Source: Kuschelorhynchus macadamiae
Taxonomy: Eukaryota > Arthropoda > Insecta > Coleoptera > Curculionidae
Direction: 5' to 3'
NCBI GenBank assembly: GCA_030620095.1
Contig: JAUTXW010005180.1
Location: 372,001-436,000, forward strand
Length of the DNA stretch: 64,000 nt
Shown here: positions 22,520 through 33,164 of the stretch, in pieces
Position numbering within the stretch: position 1 is the stretch's first letter
Layout: each line of letters opens with the position of its first letter
Made by a program: the position numbers and the translations under genes
The notes under the pieces: generated by a model
Database searches by the model: none
Told to the model about the DNA's origin: nothing
What the model saw: only the letters and a program-made list of their open reading frames with translations

Positions 22520-25308
22520 AATGATACCCTGAACATAATCCACCAAAATATTCAGTCTCTTCGAAATAAAACAAGTGAAATCGAGCTGTTTATGAATACA
22601 TTGGATGAAAAACAGGATGTTTTGTGCTTAACGAAACATTGGCTGAAACCACAGGAGGTTGAGTTTACTAAAATTGCTAATTTCAAACTAATATCCTCCT
22701 ATGCACGTTCAGAAATGGAGCATGGAGGAACATGTATACTAGTTAGTGAAGAAATAAATGATTTTGAAAGTTTGGAAAGATTAACGATTGTAGCATAGAC
22801 GGACAGGGAGAGTTTTGCTCTGTAATCAGTAGGAAAAGAAAAATTGTAATTGTTTGTCTATATCGTACATGTCTTGGTGATTTTAATGTATTTTTAGAAA
22901 TTTTAAATTCTGTTTTACAAATTTTATATAATCAATTTAAAGATTTTAAAGCTATATATTGTGGTGATTTTAATGTCAACTTTTTGAATGACGGCTCTCA
23001 CACGAGTCAAGTTTTAGACCTTTTTTGCTCATTTAATTTTAAGCCAACGATTCTTGAGCCTACTAGGGTAACTAAAAAAAGTGCCTCATGTATAGATAAT
23101 ATATTTGTTAACTTTGAGGAATTTAAAAAAGCATCAGTAATTGTGTCTGCTCTTTCTGACCATTATGCTCAGAGCATTTGTGTAAATCTACCAAAAATCG
23201 AATCCAGGGAAAATATTTTTACAACAAGATCATTTTCGAAGGCACGTCTTGAGCAGCTTTTTCAGGAGATGAAGAATGAGGATTGGGGTGATGTGCTGGG
23301 GGTGGCCGATGTCAACCAGGCATACACAATTTTCAGCCACATTTTGTCCCAAAAACTAAATCTGGTATGCCCAAATAGAAAAGTTAAAAATAAAATACAA
23401 AACTCAAAAAAATGGATAACTATGGGTATAAAGATATCAAGTAAACACAAACGAAAATTGTATCAACAATTAATATCAGGGGAAATAACCAACGATTTTT
23501 ATAAAAGATACTCGGGTATCCTAAAAAAAGTCATTAAAAAGGCTAAACAGTTGGCAAGTCAAAAGCGCATCGAAGTGTCCGAAAATAGAGCTAAGGCAAC
23601 CTGGTCTCTGGTAAAGGAAATTACTCAGCCAAACATAAAAAAAGAGTCTTTATTTAAGAACTTCTCATATGAATCCGAAAAGGACCTCTTAAATTCAATC
23701 AATGATTTTTTTATAAATATATGTCCAGACATAAGAGAAAAAGAGGTGATTGATTACTCAAAAATTCAAGTAAATCAACATAGCATATTTTTAGAGCCAG
23801 TTACATCATATGAGGTCATTAACATTATAAAAACATTAAAAAATAAAAAATCTGTAGGCCATGATGATATTCCTGTTGCTATTCTTAAAAGGTCTGTACA
23901 CGTCATTGCTCCACCACTGACTCATATAATAAACCTAATGTTGCAAACTGGGGTGTTTCCGAATTTCCTGAAAAGGGCACTAATAAAGCCAAACCATAAG
24001 AAGGGTGATACAGACAGGTTTGACAACTATAGGCCTATCTCGCTCCTCTCCAACATTAGTAAGGTGTTTGAGAGTGTGATTTATAGCAGGTTGGTTGATT
24101 TCTTTGATAAGCATCATACGATCTCAGATAGGCAAAATGGTTTTCGTAAAAAAAAAATCTACAGTTCGTGCCATTTATCAAGCTTTGGAGCATATTTCTT
24201 GATTTATCTAAGGCATTTGACAGTGTCGATCATACTGTTCTGTGCAACAAGCTTGAGCGATATGGTATCAGGAGCGTGGCGCTGGGCTTGGTTGTGTCAT
24301 ACCTTCAGGGATGTGAACAGTGTGTCATTGAAACCAACGACTCAGGGGAAAAGGTAGTGTCTGATGTCACAATCATTAAACGAGGTGTTCCGCAGGGATC
24401 TATCTTGGGACCACTGCTTTTTATCATATATACAAATGACCTTGTTGGCGTTACTGATTGTGGTACAGTTCTTTTTGCTGATGACACTTCTCTGATTTTC
24501 AGTGAGAATGATCAGCAAGCATGCACGGACAAGATGTCTGAGTCCTTGAATGCATTGGGGGGTTGGTTTGTGGAAAACAACCTTCTCCTCAATGTGTCTA
24601 AATCACAGATGGCGCATTTCTCAAGATCAGAGACCGATTTTTCTTTAACTTGTAAAAATACAAACATCAAATCAGCTGAAGAAGTTTCTTTTTTGGGGGT
24701 AAAATTGGATCAGTGGGTAAATTGGAAACCCCATGTTAAACAGCTGGCAACAGGAATCAGTAGATATAGCTATGCCCTTCGCGTTATTCACAATAATGTT
24801 GGGTGGCAGGAATCTCTAACAACATATCACGCCTATGTACAGTCTCATATTAGCTATGGTTTAATATTTTGGGGTAATTCTGTTGAATCAGATCGAATTT
24901 TTTTATTACAAAAAAAATGTATACGTATTGTATTTGGCATGGGATATCGAGACAGCTGCAGGGAGGTATTCCGGGAAACTGGTGTACTCACCCTGTACAG
25001 CCTCTATATTCTCGAATGTGTTAAGTTTTTAACTAATAACTTTCCCCTTTTTTCTGATAACATGCGTCAACATTCTTACAATACAAGATTTAAAACAAAC
25101 CTTAGGACTGAAAGACCAAATTTTACATCTGTGCAAAGAAATGTGATCTTTAACATAATTAAGGTGTGGAATATGCTCCCCTATCTTTAAGGCAGCAGCC
25201 TTCTAGTAAGGGTCTGCATAGGCTCATAGCATTTTTAAAGGATAGAGCATACTATAGTCTTAGAGAAGTTTTTGAGGATACTAATGCTATACGTGAGGCA
25301 CTCCACTA
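22520..25308 (+). pseudogene. LINE ORF2: endonuclease and reverse transcriptase (broken)
   Basis: The endonuclease begins near 22525 (IIHQNIQSLRNKTSEIELF, TKHWLKP) and is broken by a TAG at 22796-22798. It resumes with YCGDFNVNFLN (22960-22990) and SALSDHYAQS. The reverse transcriptase runs in frame to about 24175: KNKKSVGHDDIP, NYRPISLLSNISKVFESVI and FRKKK. There a deletion of roughly 10-15 codons shifts the frame to 24168-25190 (IFLDLSKAFDSVDH, RGVPQGSILGPLLFIIYTND, catalytic FADDTSLIF, thumb FLGVKLDQWVNW). The tail continues in another frame to YYSLREVFEDTNAI. It cannot be active as read. Confidence 0.8.
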
Positions 25309-25496
25309 AAATGGAAACTTGTAATTTTATAGACTACTCTAATTGTAATATTGACTGAATTTTAATGTTTTTAGTGTAATCTTATTGTTTATTTAGCTGT
25401 AGGTATTTCTAGTTTTAAGACTCATTGTGACATGATCCATACCCCAATTGGGGTCTAACTATTATATTGTAATATATGGATTGAATAAAGAATTAA

Positions 25497-26070
25497 CTAC
25501 AGAAAGTTTTTAATCAACCGACTTTTGTCATCCATGGAGTATTCTGAATCTACCCAACAATTGGAGAAATCTATAAATGTTGTAAGTGCCTTGATTTGGA
25601 TTGTTGCTGCATGGAAAAAGGTCAAATCCAAGACCATCAATAACTGCTTCCACAAAGCTGGATTCGACGAAATTCTCAAGGAAAACGTTGACTACGATAG
25701 TGAAGATGATGTGCCATTTTCAGAATTATGTAGAAACATCAATGTATTCTCTTCCGACTTAACTTCATATTCAGAAATTGATGAAAGTTTACTCATGGAA
25801 AATCTGAACATGAGTGCATCAGTGAATTCAAAATAGTGAGAACGGCCAGATTTCATCTGACAGTGATGATGAAGAAATTATTTCTTCTAATATTAAGAAC
25901 ATTAAGGAACATATAAAATATTAAGGGATATTGAAAACTTTTGTATGTTATCTGGAGATTCTGTTTTAGGGGAAAAAATCTTAGAAAATGCATCTAAAAT
26001 GGAATCTCAAATTATTCAAAATATATTAACTAGTTTAAGACAAACAACACTCGATAATTTTTTTAAATAG
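25497..26070 (+). pseudogene. Tigger transposase C-terminus, with PIP-box-like end
   Basis: The frame at 25525-25836 contains VSALIWIVAAWKKVKSKTIN and NCFHKAGF, the conserved block after the DDE core of pogo/Tigger transposases. After a stop and frameshifts, the last readable piece is ENFCMLSGDSVLGEKILENA and ends QTTLDNFFK with a TAG at 26068-26070. QTTLDNFF fits the PCNA-interacting-peptide pattern Q-x-x-L-x-x-F-F. Together with 19654-20530 this is one Tigger copy split by a LINE. Confidence 0.7.
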
Positions 26071-26974
26071 AAACTTTTTATAAAGTAGTAGTATATCAAA
26101 CAATATATGTAGGTAGTATAATATTTTATATTAGGTAGTACATTTTTATTGTATGCATATATGTATGTAAAAGATGTTGGTGGTTTATTGTTTATTATTA
26201 AGAAAATGGCAACAACAACATGCAATGTTTACATAACAAGAACAAAGATGAAGAGTGATATTCCTAAAGTGTCCAATTGAATATTTTTGATTTAGATATA
26301 AAGCATTATTTGGCGGTTTGAGCATGATAGTTATCCAATAATGTCATACAACAGCAGACACAAGTAAAAGGGGGTTTCCAGTGTCTCATGTTTAAAACAG
26401 TTTATAAGTTTTAAAATTAATCCCTGCTTGTTTTGACTAACTACACAAAAAACATAAAATAGGTGAGAAAGAAATATTAATTAATAAATAATAAAAGCGG
26501 TCAACCGAAATTCTTCTAAATTACTAGCCGACCACAGCAAGCCAGTGATGTCCAGACGTCACGTATTGCCTTAGTGTGAAAGCCAATACAAGGCACAAAG
26601 GGTTGGAGAAGAATTCTAACAAACATACATTTCTAGATATTTTATAAAAAAATGGAGCTTCATTTGTTAAATGCAGAAAATACATTATAATAAAAAAATC
26701 CATTGTAAATATTTATTTTTTTATATATTCAATAGCGGATGATCAAATTTAAATTAATAAACTTCAAAATAATCCAAGAATTTTTTAATTTTATATCAAA
26801 CAAAAATTAAGTTATCATCCACCAAACAAAGTTTTAGTTTTTATAAATAATTAGACAAGTCAGGAAATGGTGCCCTATTTTCAGTAGAAATAGAGTGCTC
26901 TTAATTTAGTGTTTTTTTTTATTTATTTCTTTTTACAAGTATAATATTCTTAATTAGATATAATTTTAAAATAT
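26071..26974. other. Intronic stretch with nothing firm
   Basis: AT-rich sequence between the Tigger relic and ODR4 exon 2. A GGGGTTTCCAGTGT motif near 26366-26379 is only a weak candidate for the missing Tigger right end. Confidence 0.35.
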
Positions 26975-26980
26975 ACTCAC

Positions 26981-27496
26981 CTTTATATGTTTACGTAACG
27001 GTCCAGTAGTTTCATTATACTTTAGCACATATACATGGTCAATTTGATATGTGCATTCAAAATGAATAAATAATTTATTGTTTTTTTGTAGAAACTTGAA
27101 GTCTGCAGGTTGAACATTGGAAGTTATCACATCGTAAGTTTTGGCCACATATCTTTGGCTTTTGGGTGAATAATGCAGTACTAGTTTTTCATTATCACCA
27201 TTTCCAAATAAATAGTTCTGTGATAACAGCATCTTATCAATTAAATTTAAAATGGACTTAATTTTTAAATTAAATGGGTTTAAAACATCTTCTTCACAGA
27301 CCACAAATATTCCTAAAACATGCATGCCACCAGGTAACATCCTTGTTGTTTGTCTGGCATGATCTGCTATCCAGTTATCATTAAGATCTCCAATATTTTT
27401 TATGTTCTTTAGTGATTTTTCTTCTGTCTTATCCTGTTCGTTTTGATACATAGGGGTTTTGGCTAAATGAATAACGCTGTATCTTTGAGCACTCAC
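26981..27496 (-). CDS. ODR4: ODR4 homologue, exon 2
   Basis: Minus strand, 516 nt, 172 codons, phase 0 at both ends, with a TTATTAG acceptor next to 27496 and a GTGAGT donor at 26975-26980. It encodes VSAQRYSVIHLAKTP, then NDNWIADHARQTTRMLPGG and MHVLGIF, LSQNYLF, AKTYDVIT, PADFKFLQ and HFECTYQIDHVY. These match the ODR4 family's central blocks in order: an S-x-Q-x-x-Y-x-I start, the W-x(2)-HA-x(2)-RMLPGG signature, the TYD-x-PAD region and the EC segment. ODR4 proteins help odorant and other seven-transmembrane receptors fold and leave the ER, and partner UFSP2 at the ER. An extended reading past the donor has no support. Confidence 0.9.
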
Positions 27497-27552
27497 CTAA
27501 TAACTCAAAAATAGGTAAACAGATGGAATATATAAAAATCAACATTTATTAC

Positions 27553-27648
27553 CTGTCCTAAAATAAGTCCTACAGCACATTTATAATCATTGGCAATATA
27601 AGTTAGATATTTTAAAAGTAAATCATCACCTTCTGCGTGACGAACCAT
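27553..27648 (-). CDS. ODR4: ODR4 homologue, exon 1 (start of gene)
   Basis: Minus strand, 96 nt, 32 codons. It starts at the ATG at 27646-27648 (MVRHAEGDD) and ends in LILGQ at a GTAATA donor, phase 0. An in-frame TGA lies four codons upstream of this ATG, so no longer N-terminus is possible in this exon. The GLILGQ end followed by SAQ in exon 2 matches the vertebrate GLLIGQ-SSQ junction region. It is too short for an ordinary open-frame scan. The gene is read leftwards: exon 1, a 56-nt intron, exon 2, a 23.4-kb intron, exon 3, then off the window. Its 5' flank is only 292 bp long before a hAT element begins. Confidence 0.85.
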
Positions 27649-27932
27649 TTCAAAAACTCAAATAAAATTTTTATCCAAAGACAATTGTCTCTGTTTTATC
27701 TTTATCTGAACAAAAATAAATAACCTAACTAATAATATAAACTCTTTAATTCACTATTTCTTTCTCTCTTATATGGTTATTGGCTTCTGTCCTTCGGAAA
27801 ATGATTTGCCAGATTACCCAAGTAGCGACTAATGAAAGGTAAATTATTCACCTCGTTCGTTAAATACGTTTAAAAAATTAGTTATTCTGTGTCTGTAGCG
27901 CTGCTTTATAAGTATGGGTAAAAACAAAATGC
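27649..27932 (-). promoter_or_regulatory. ODR4 5' flank (inferred promoter/5' UTR)
   Basis: This is the interval between the ODR4 start codon and a hAT element. No TATA box or initiator could be named. The assignment as promoter is by position only. Confidence 0.3.
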
Positions 27933-30579
27933 ATAAAAGTCAGGGGCTTGCAATCCATGGAAGCAGTGCTCCCCAAAAAAAAAAAAATACAAAACATCTT
28001 CTAAAATGTAATTTTTGTAATAGGAAACCATTATTTAGTTTATGTTAAAAATGCTAAAATATTATCTTAATAATCAAGCCAATAATAAATGCGGCCTTGA
28101 CTCCGACCCAGCCACAATAGAAAATCGTATAGAACCTATGCGGGCCCCTAGCTTCTTTGCAGCCAAGTCCTGTATGCTTGATTTCCTGTGAATCGAGTCA
28201 AAGGTTATTGAACTTTCCACCGGCTGTTTGCAATTTTAGCATTTCAGTCGCGTGCTTTAAGTGGGGGCGGAAGCTATCGTTGGAGTAGGTTCTTTGTTTG
28301 AACGGCTATCCGTGTGTTGTGTGATACGTACGTCGCGTCGTGCATGGTGCGATATGGAAGACAATAATACGGACGCGGATATGCAAATACCGTCAACTTC
28401 GGCTGTCGGTAATAACGTTTAAAATGTTGGAGAATTTAGTAAGAAGAGTGTGTGTGAATGTGTGGGGTGTTAAGATAAGCTGATAAGCTTCAGATGATTT
28501 CCAAAGGAAGGGCAAAAACGCCTATGAAAAATTTAACCACAAAAACTGTATTAGACATTTTTATCCGGAAAAACAATACGAACAATTTAAATTGCTAACA
28601 GGGTGTGAAAATATAAGTAAATTATTTTGTTGGCTATGTTTACTTTTTGAAAATGAAAAAGGTCTTTGGAATAAAACTGGTTTTTTCCGATTTAAACAAT
28701 TTCCATAAAGCTGTAAAAAGACACATTATATCCAAAACGCATTTGCAGGCCGTCATAAAAAAAAAGTCTTCGGCAAAACCAGAATTGAACACGCCCTTAA
28801 CAAACAGTTAAAAATTAGTCACGGCCAACACAATGAACTAGTCTATACAAATAGGCAAATATTAAGAAGACTTATCGATGTTGTTTGTTTTCTCGGACAG
28901 CACGAATTGGGATTTAGAGGTCATGACGAAACAAGGGGTTCTTCAAATAGAGGAAATTTTTAAGATTTACTTAGTTTAATGGCTAAATATGATGATTGCT
29001 TAACAAATCATTTAGAGCAGTCTAACGTTTTTCGCGGAACGTCGAATCGAATCCAGAATGATTTAATTTCCGCTGTTGCAACCATTATTCTAAAAAGAAT
29101 TAAGCAGGAGATTGGCGAGGCGCGGTTCATTGCTATTGTTCTGGACGAAACAACTGATATCACTAATTTTAGCCAATTATCTATAGTAATACGCTACGTT
29201 AAAACAGACGGAAGTATTCAAGAGCGATTTTTAGGTTTTAAGAATCTGTCCGAAAATCGTACAGCAGATGCATTATATACCGTAGTTTATAACGTTACTA
29301 AATAAATTAATGGACAGAAAAAATTAGTTGCTCAAAGCTATGATGGAGCTGCAGTGATGGCAGGACAATTAGGGGGTCTGCAAGCTAGAGTTCGAGAAAC
29401 TTTCCCAAGTGCTGTGTTTGTCCATTGTTTTGCTTATAAATTAAATTTAGTTTTATCCCAGTCCATCAATCACATTAAAGAGTCTAAAGTATTTTTCGTT
29501 ACTTTAAGTGGCATGGCTGCTTTTTTTCCAAGTCAACAAAACGTACACAAGCTTTGGACTCCATTGTCCACAAACGATTTCCCAAAGTAGCTCCTACTAA
29601 GTGGAACTATAATGGAAGACTTGTGTTAACAGTATCCGAAAATCGTGAATCACTGATTAAACTATTTGAGAATATAATAGAAAATAATGAAACGTGGGAC
29701 TCAGAAGCAATAAATAATAAATTTTTGGACTGTTTGAAAAGAGATTTTAATTTGAATTATTTTTGTTGAACATATTTTTAGAAATATTTCCATTCTCGGA
29801 CAATGTTTTTAATATATTACACTAAAACAAATGATATTGCTTTTTGCCTAAAAAAAGTGAATGATTTTAAGTCCATGTTAAGCCAAAAAAGAGATGACTT
29901 TGACCTATTTTGGGAGAAAATTATGACATTAAATGTAGAGCCACAAGCCAAGCGTCTTCAAACAGACAAAGTGGGAGATGTTCAAACATCATACAGACGC
30001 CTTTTTTATGAAATAATCGATCAAATTCAGTAACAAATAAACTATAGATTTAACGTTTTAAATGATTTTAAATTCCTCGAGCTCTGCAATTTTGATGCAT
30101 TTAAAAGAAAAACTTTTCCAGAAGATGCGTTTAAATCTCTTCTTCTTCATTATGGCCAGTTCTTCGACCGAGTGTTACTGCAATCTGAAGTAAAAGTGAT
30201 TTACGAAACTGATGACATTAGGGTAAAAAATAACGCTAAGGAACTAATGCAATTTTTAAAAGACAAGGAGCTGGAAGATGCTTACATCGAAGTGTCGAAA
30301 TTGTGTGAATTAGTATTGGCAATACCTGCCACAAGTTCATCAGTAGAACGCAATTTTTCAACACTTAAACGTATAAAAAATTTCGTGAGAGATTCAAAGG
30401 GGCAGGAGAGACTTTCGCATACATCGCTGTTGATCCGTTGAAAATAACGACGTTTTTATGATGACGTCATTGACGAATTTGCAACAAATGATCGAAGAAT
30501 GGAATTACATTACAAATAGGTAAGTTTCTAAAAACTGCTTCCCGTTCTTAAAATTTCACCGCACGCCCCTGATAAAAGC
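27933..30579 (+). mobile_element. hAT transposon, decayed, with 8-bp target duplication
   Basis: The element runs from 27941 to 30571 (2631 bp). It starts CAGGGGCTTGC and ends GCACGCCCCTG, so the termini are inverted copies (CAGGGGCTTGC against CAGGGGCGTGC). Flanking 8-mers are ATAAAAGT (27933-27940) and ATAAAAGC (30572-30579), a 7-of-8 match, the size expected for hAT insertion. Inside is a broken hAT transposase on the plus strand. Confidence 0.85.
28354..30441 (+). pseudogene. hAT transposase, ZMYM1-like type, broken
   Basis: It can be read in pieces. A possible start is the ATG at 28354 (MEDNNTDADM). A zinc-finger region with a CWLCLLF-like segment lies near 28630 and a HLQAVIKKK helix near 28740. 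The frame at 28979-29305 holds RFIAIVLDETTDITN (first catalytic Asp region). Then SYDGAAVMAGQ and VHCFAYKLNLVLSQ follow (29340-29460), and the frame at 30172-30441 ends with ELVLAIPATSSSVERNFSTL, the hAT C-terminal dimerisation motif. At least six stops or frameshifts interrupt it. This layout is that of the transposase-derived ZMYM1-like/DUF4371 proteins. Not functional. Confidence 0.8.
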
Positions 30580-30589
30580 AATCATAGGT

Positions 30590-30672
30590 TATCGGTTAGC
30601 TCAGTAGTTGAATTTTGGATTAGCAGTGCAAAGGTCCTGCGCTTCACTCTCATTTTGGTCGGTGACTTTAGT
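30590..30672 (+). repeat. tRNA-like sequence (pseudogene or SINE head)
   Basis: It contains TTAGCTCAGTAGTTGAA, close to a pol III A box, and 20 nt later TTGGATTAGCAGTGCAA, which can fold as a 7-nt anticodon loop with AGC in the centre on a 4-of-5-pair stem. A GGTCCTGCGCTTCACTC block sits where a T arm and B box would be, but it is degraded. It starts 19 bp after the hAT element. It may be an old tRNA-Ala-like pseudogene or the head of a SINE; no A-tail was seen. Confidence 0.35.
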
Positions 30673-30679
30673 TTTTTTT

Positions 30680-31000
30680 AACAAAACTTAAAATTAATGA
30701 AAATGCGGATTAGGTTAGCATTGGTTAGGTTTGTTGTAAAGATGGCGCGTGGCCTACAAAATGCCGGGTTTATTTTAAAACAAAGTTTTTTTCATACAAA
30801 TTCTGACGGAATAACTAGTCATTTAAGGGCTTGTTGTTTGTTTGCCAAGACTCTACTTGTTCATTTTTTATTCTTAAACATCCGTCGAGTCTCGCAGCTT
30901 GTCGATTTTTTCGTTTGACTATCCTTGTTTTAATATATTAAACCTTTTTACGCTTTTTTACATCATCTCAAGAAAATAGCCGCATGCGAAGTGTTCTATC
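30680..31000. other. Intergenic stretch with nothing recognised
   Basis: Between ODR4 and IST1. The 73-codon plus-strand frame at 30697-30918 has no recognisable similarity. Confidence 0.35.
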
Positions 31001-31002
31001 TC

Positions 31003-31268
31003 GATACCGTTACATCGTGAAATATGATTCTTGAAGTCGATCGTAGAGGATAAATGGGCGCTTCCTCTAGTAAAAACGCGATTTTATTGGGATTTATCAA
31101 AACGCGGAAGTGACTTCACGATATGAGCACTCTTTTCGAAACCGCAATGCTTCAAAATGCAGGTCACTATGGTTAATTTCTCCGAAGTTGGACATTTTTT
31201 ATTCGGATTTACCGTCCAAAAATCTCGGACAATTTTGTTAACAGTCAATATCGGAGTTCGAGAAGTAA
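31003..31268 (-). repeat. Diverged relative of the palindrome-arm sequence
   Basis: It aligns to 37505-37715 of the right arm (and in reverse to 34690-34910 of the left arm) through blocks such as GATACCGTTACATCG, GAGGATAAATG, ATGAGCACTCTTTTCGA and CAATATCGGAG. It is far more diverged than the two arms are from each other. On the minus strand both share an RKEC(S/T)YR peptide in the same frame, though stops interrupt this copy. Confidence 0.55.
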
Positions 31269-32264
31269 TTTAAAAAATATATAAAAAGGGTAAAAAATTG
31301 GATACCTATGAAAGCATTTGGCTGAGTCGGAACCCTGGCTACTCAAAGCAAAAAAAAAGGGTTCGGTGGGGAATATAAAGCAGATTTAAAATCAATATAG
31401 GAGGCCCATACCTTAAATGACGGCAATGCGGTCGAAATGCAGAAAAACTAAAAAAACTGTTACCGTTTTTACAATTTCTCCATATTTCACTATTTTTTTG
31501 AGAAGAGTTACGAGGGGCGTAAATTGTTTATTGAAAAACTACATCACCAAAATTACTTTCCGGTTTATACAGAGCGAGCCATTTAGAAATAAAATTTTTG
31601 TTTTCATATTTTCCCCTATGGTTTTACGTTAGACCCTGTAGCATATGAATGGTTGATCCTAGGCGTATCAAATAAATACGCAAAGAAACTTCTTTATTTT
31701 TTTTAGAGACTGGTGTGAAAATCAGCTCAATCGGGATTAAGTGTGAATTTTGAGAAAATTCTGAATTGTAGTGTGCATGAATTCTGGGTACCATTCCTTG
31801 GGCCTTCGTAAAGTCGTATCAGTAGCTCCTGGGATAAAAACGATTAAATATATCAAAAATTCCGTCTTTTTGCTACAAAACACAGATTTACATTTTTTTT
31901 ATACGAAGTTGTAAAATTGGGTAAGATCGAGATTTTGCATGCATTATTTTTCCATTTGTCATTGAATTTACCACTTTTTCAAGTTGGCTTGGCTCTGCCA
32001 GCTATGTAGCGTTAACTGATATGCCCTAATAAGCAGTTTGACAACGCGATGTTTTTAACCCGAAAAGCATCCAAAATTTAGAAATATATATTAATCTATC
32101 TATCTTGAATGCTTTGAGCGGCGGTGAAAATGGACATAAACGAAAAGTAGAGAAATGCCAGAAAAATCCTGTCCAAATAAAGTTATCACAAGTTTTTTAT
32201 ATACAGAATGAAGGTCGTTTAAGTCCTTATAATACAAAATAACAAATATTTATGTTTTAATTGT
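31269..32264. other. Intergenic stretch with nothing recognised
   Basis: AT-rich, with no supported gene or repeat structure. Confidence 0.35.
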
Positions 32265-32398
32265 TAAGGGCCAAATTATGAATTGGCTGATAAATTTACC
32301 AAACAGATATTTGCCGTAGTTACAATTGTCTCAACAATGTTATTCTGGACAGTTATCTGCTTGGTAAAGTTACCAGCCTACTAATAATTTGGCCCTAA
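32265..32398. mobile_element. Small MITE of Harbinger/Tourist type
   Basis: A 128-bp element (32268-32395) with terminal inverted repeats of about 44 nt that start GGGCCAAATTAT on both strands. It is flanked on both sides by TAA (32265-32267 and 32396-32398), the 3-bp TWA target duplication usual for PIF/Harbinger elements. It is nearly all terminal repeat with a short core. Confidence 0.75.
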
Positions 32399-32546
32399 TG
32401 GATTTCCCATTTTTAGTTAATTGTAAGCAATGTTTACTTTTACTGGTATGTTTAGTAACGGCTGGTAAAGTAAATTCGGAATAATTATCGCTTTTTTCGA
32501 TAAACTCAGGACTTTGTAGTAATGATATTTTTATTTTTTGCTTTGT

Positions 32547-32551
<5 letters not shown>

Positions 32552-32612
<61 letters not shown>

Positions 32613-32619
32613 ATTATAT
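32552..32619. repeat. (TA)n microsatellite
   Basis: About 33 TA units with two small interruptions. It directly precedes the first copy of the 258-bp segment A. Confidence 0.9.
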
Positions 32620-32877
32620 GGTATTTAAAGTGCCGCTGACTTTAATATGGTTTCGTGATGTATATTTATAAAAGAGATGTTGAAGCAATGAGGTTGGGAG
32701 TAGTGGCAATTTCCAGTAACCGGGGGATTTAACAGCACCTTTAATTTAATTTTTGACGTTATGGACTGGGTATATAAAGTCGACGTTTTTTGAAATACCT
32801 AAACTGTTGCCGGCTATTATGTTTATATTGATTGATAATCATTTTCAGTGAATATTAAGCAGTTACAAAAATAATTA
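32620..32877 (+). repeat. Segment A, first copy (direct repeat)
   Basis: Starts GGTATTTAAAGTGCCGC and is repeated almost exactly at 35968-36225 in the same direction. Each copy is preceded by a (TA)n tract. It contains GGGTATATAAAGTCGACG, which looks like a TATA box. Confidence 0.85.
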
Positions 32878-33164
32878 TTTTTAATTAACTTTTAAATATG
32901 TCACAGACGTAAAATATCGTGGCGCGAATTAAAAAAAAATAGTATAGGGAACATGCAAAAGCGCATTTATTCATTGTGTACCAAGTTTTTAGTGCACGTA
33001 TCAAGATTAGGGAATTTATAAGAAATATTTATTTATTTATAAGATCATTTGATTTTAATTAGCATACAAAATTACCACTATATTTATTTCGACTTGGACA
33101 TTTTTTCTATAGATCAAAATTCCCCCAAATTGCGGTAAATCGCTCACTTTGGACATGCTGGTTC

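Larger units (their letters stand above)
21080..25496 (+). mobile_element. Nearly full-length CR1/Jockey-group LINE
   Basis: Plus strand, about 4.4 kb: ORF1 (21145-22430, one stop and one frameshift), then ORF2 (about 22520-25308, with a stop and a deletion/frameshift) and a 3' UTR that ends in GAATAAAGAATTAA near 25496. It sits between the N- and C-terminal parts of a Tigger transposase, so it inserted after the Tigger. Confidence 0.8.
3542..26980 (-). other. ODR4 intron 2 (23.4 kb, packed with transposons)
   Basis: This is the interval between the exon 2 donor (GTGAGT, 26975-26980) and the exon 3 acceptor. It contains at least ten LINE fragments on both strands, a Tigger element and microsatellites, described separately. 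No additional conserved exon was recognised inside it. Confidence 0.7.

Noticed and set aside
26362..26380. Right terminal repeat of the Tigger element
   Set aside because: GGGGTTTCCAGTGT only loosely resembles the inverted left end and is not followed by TA.
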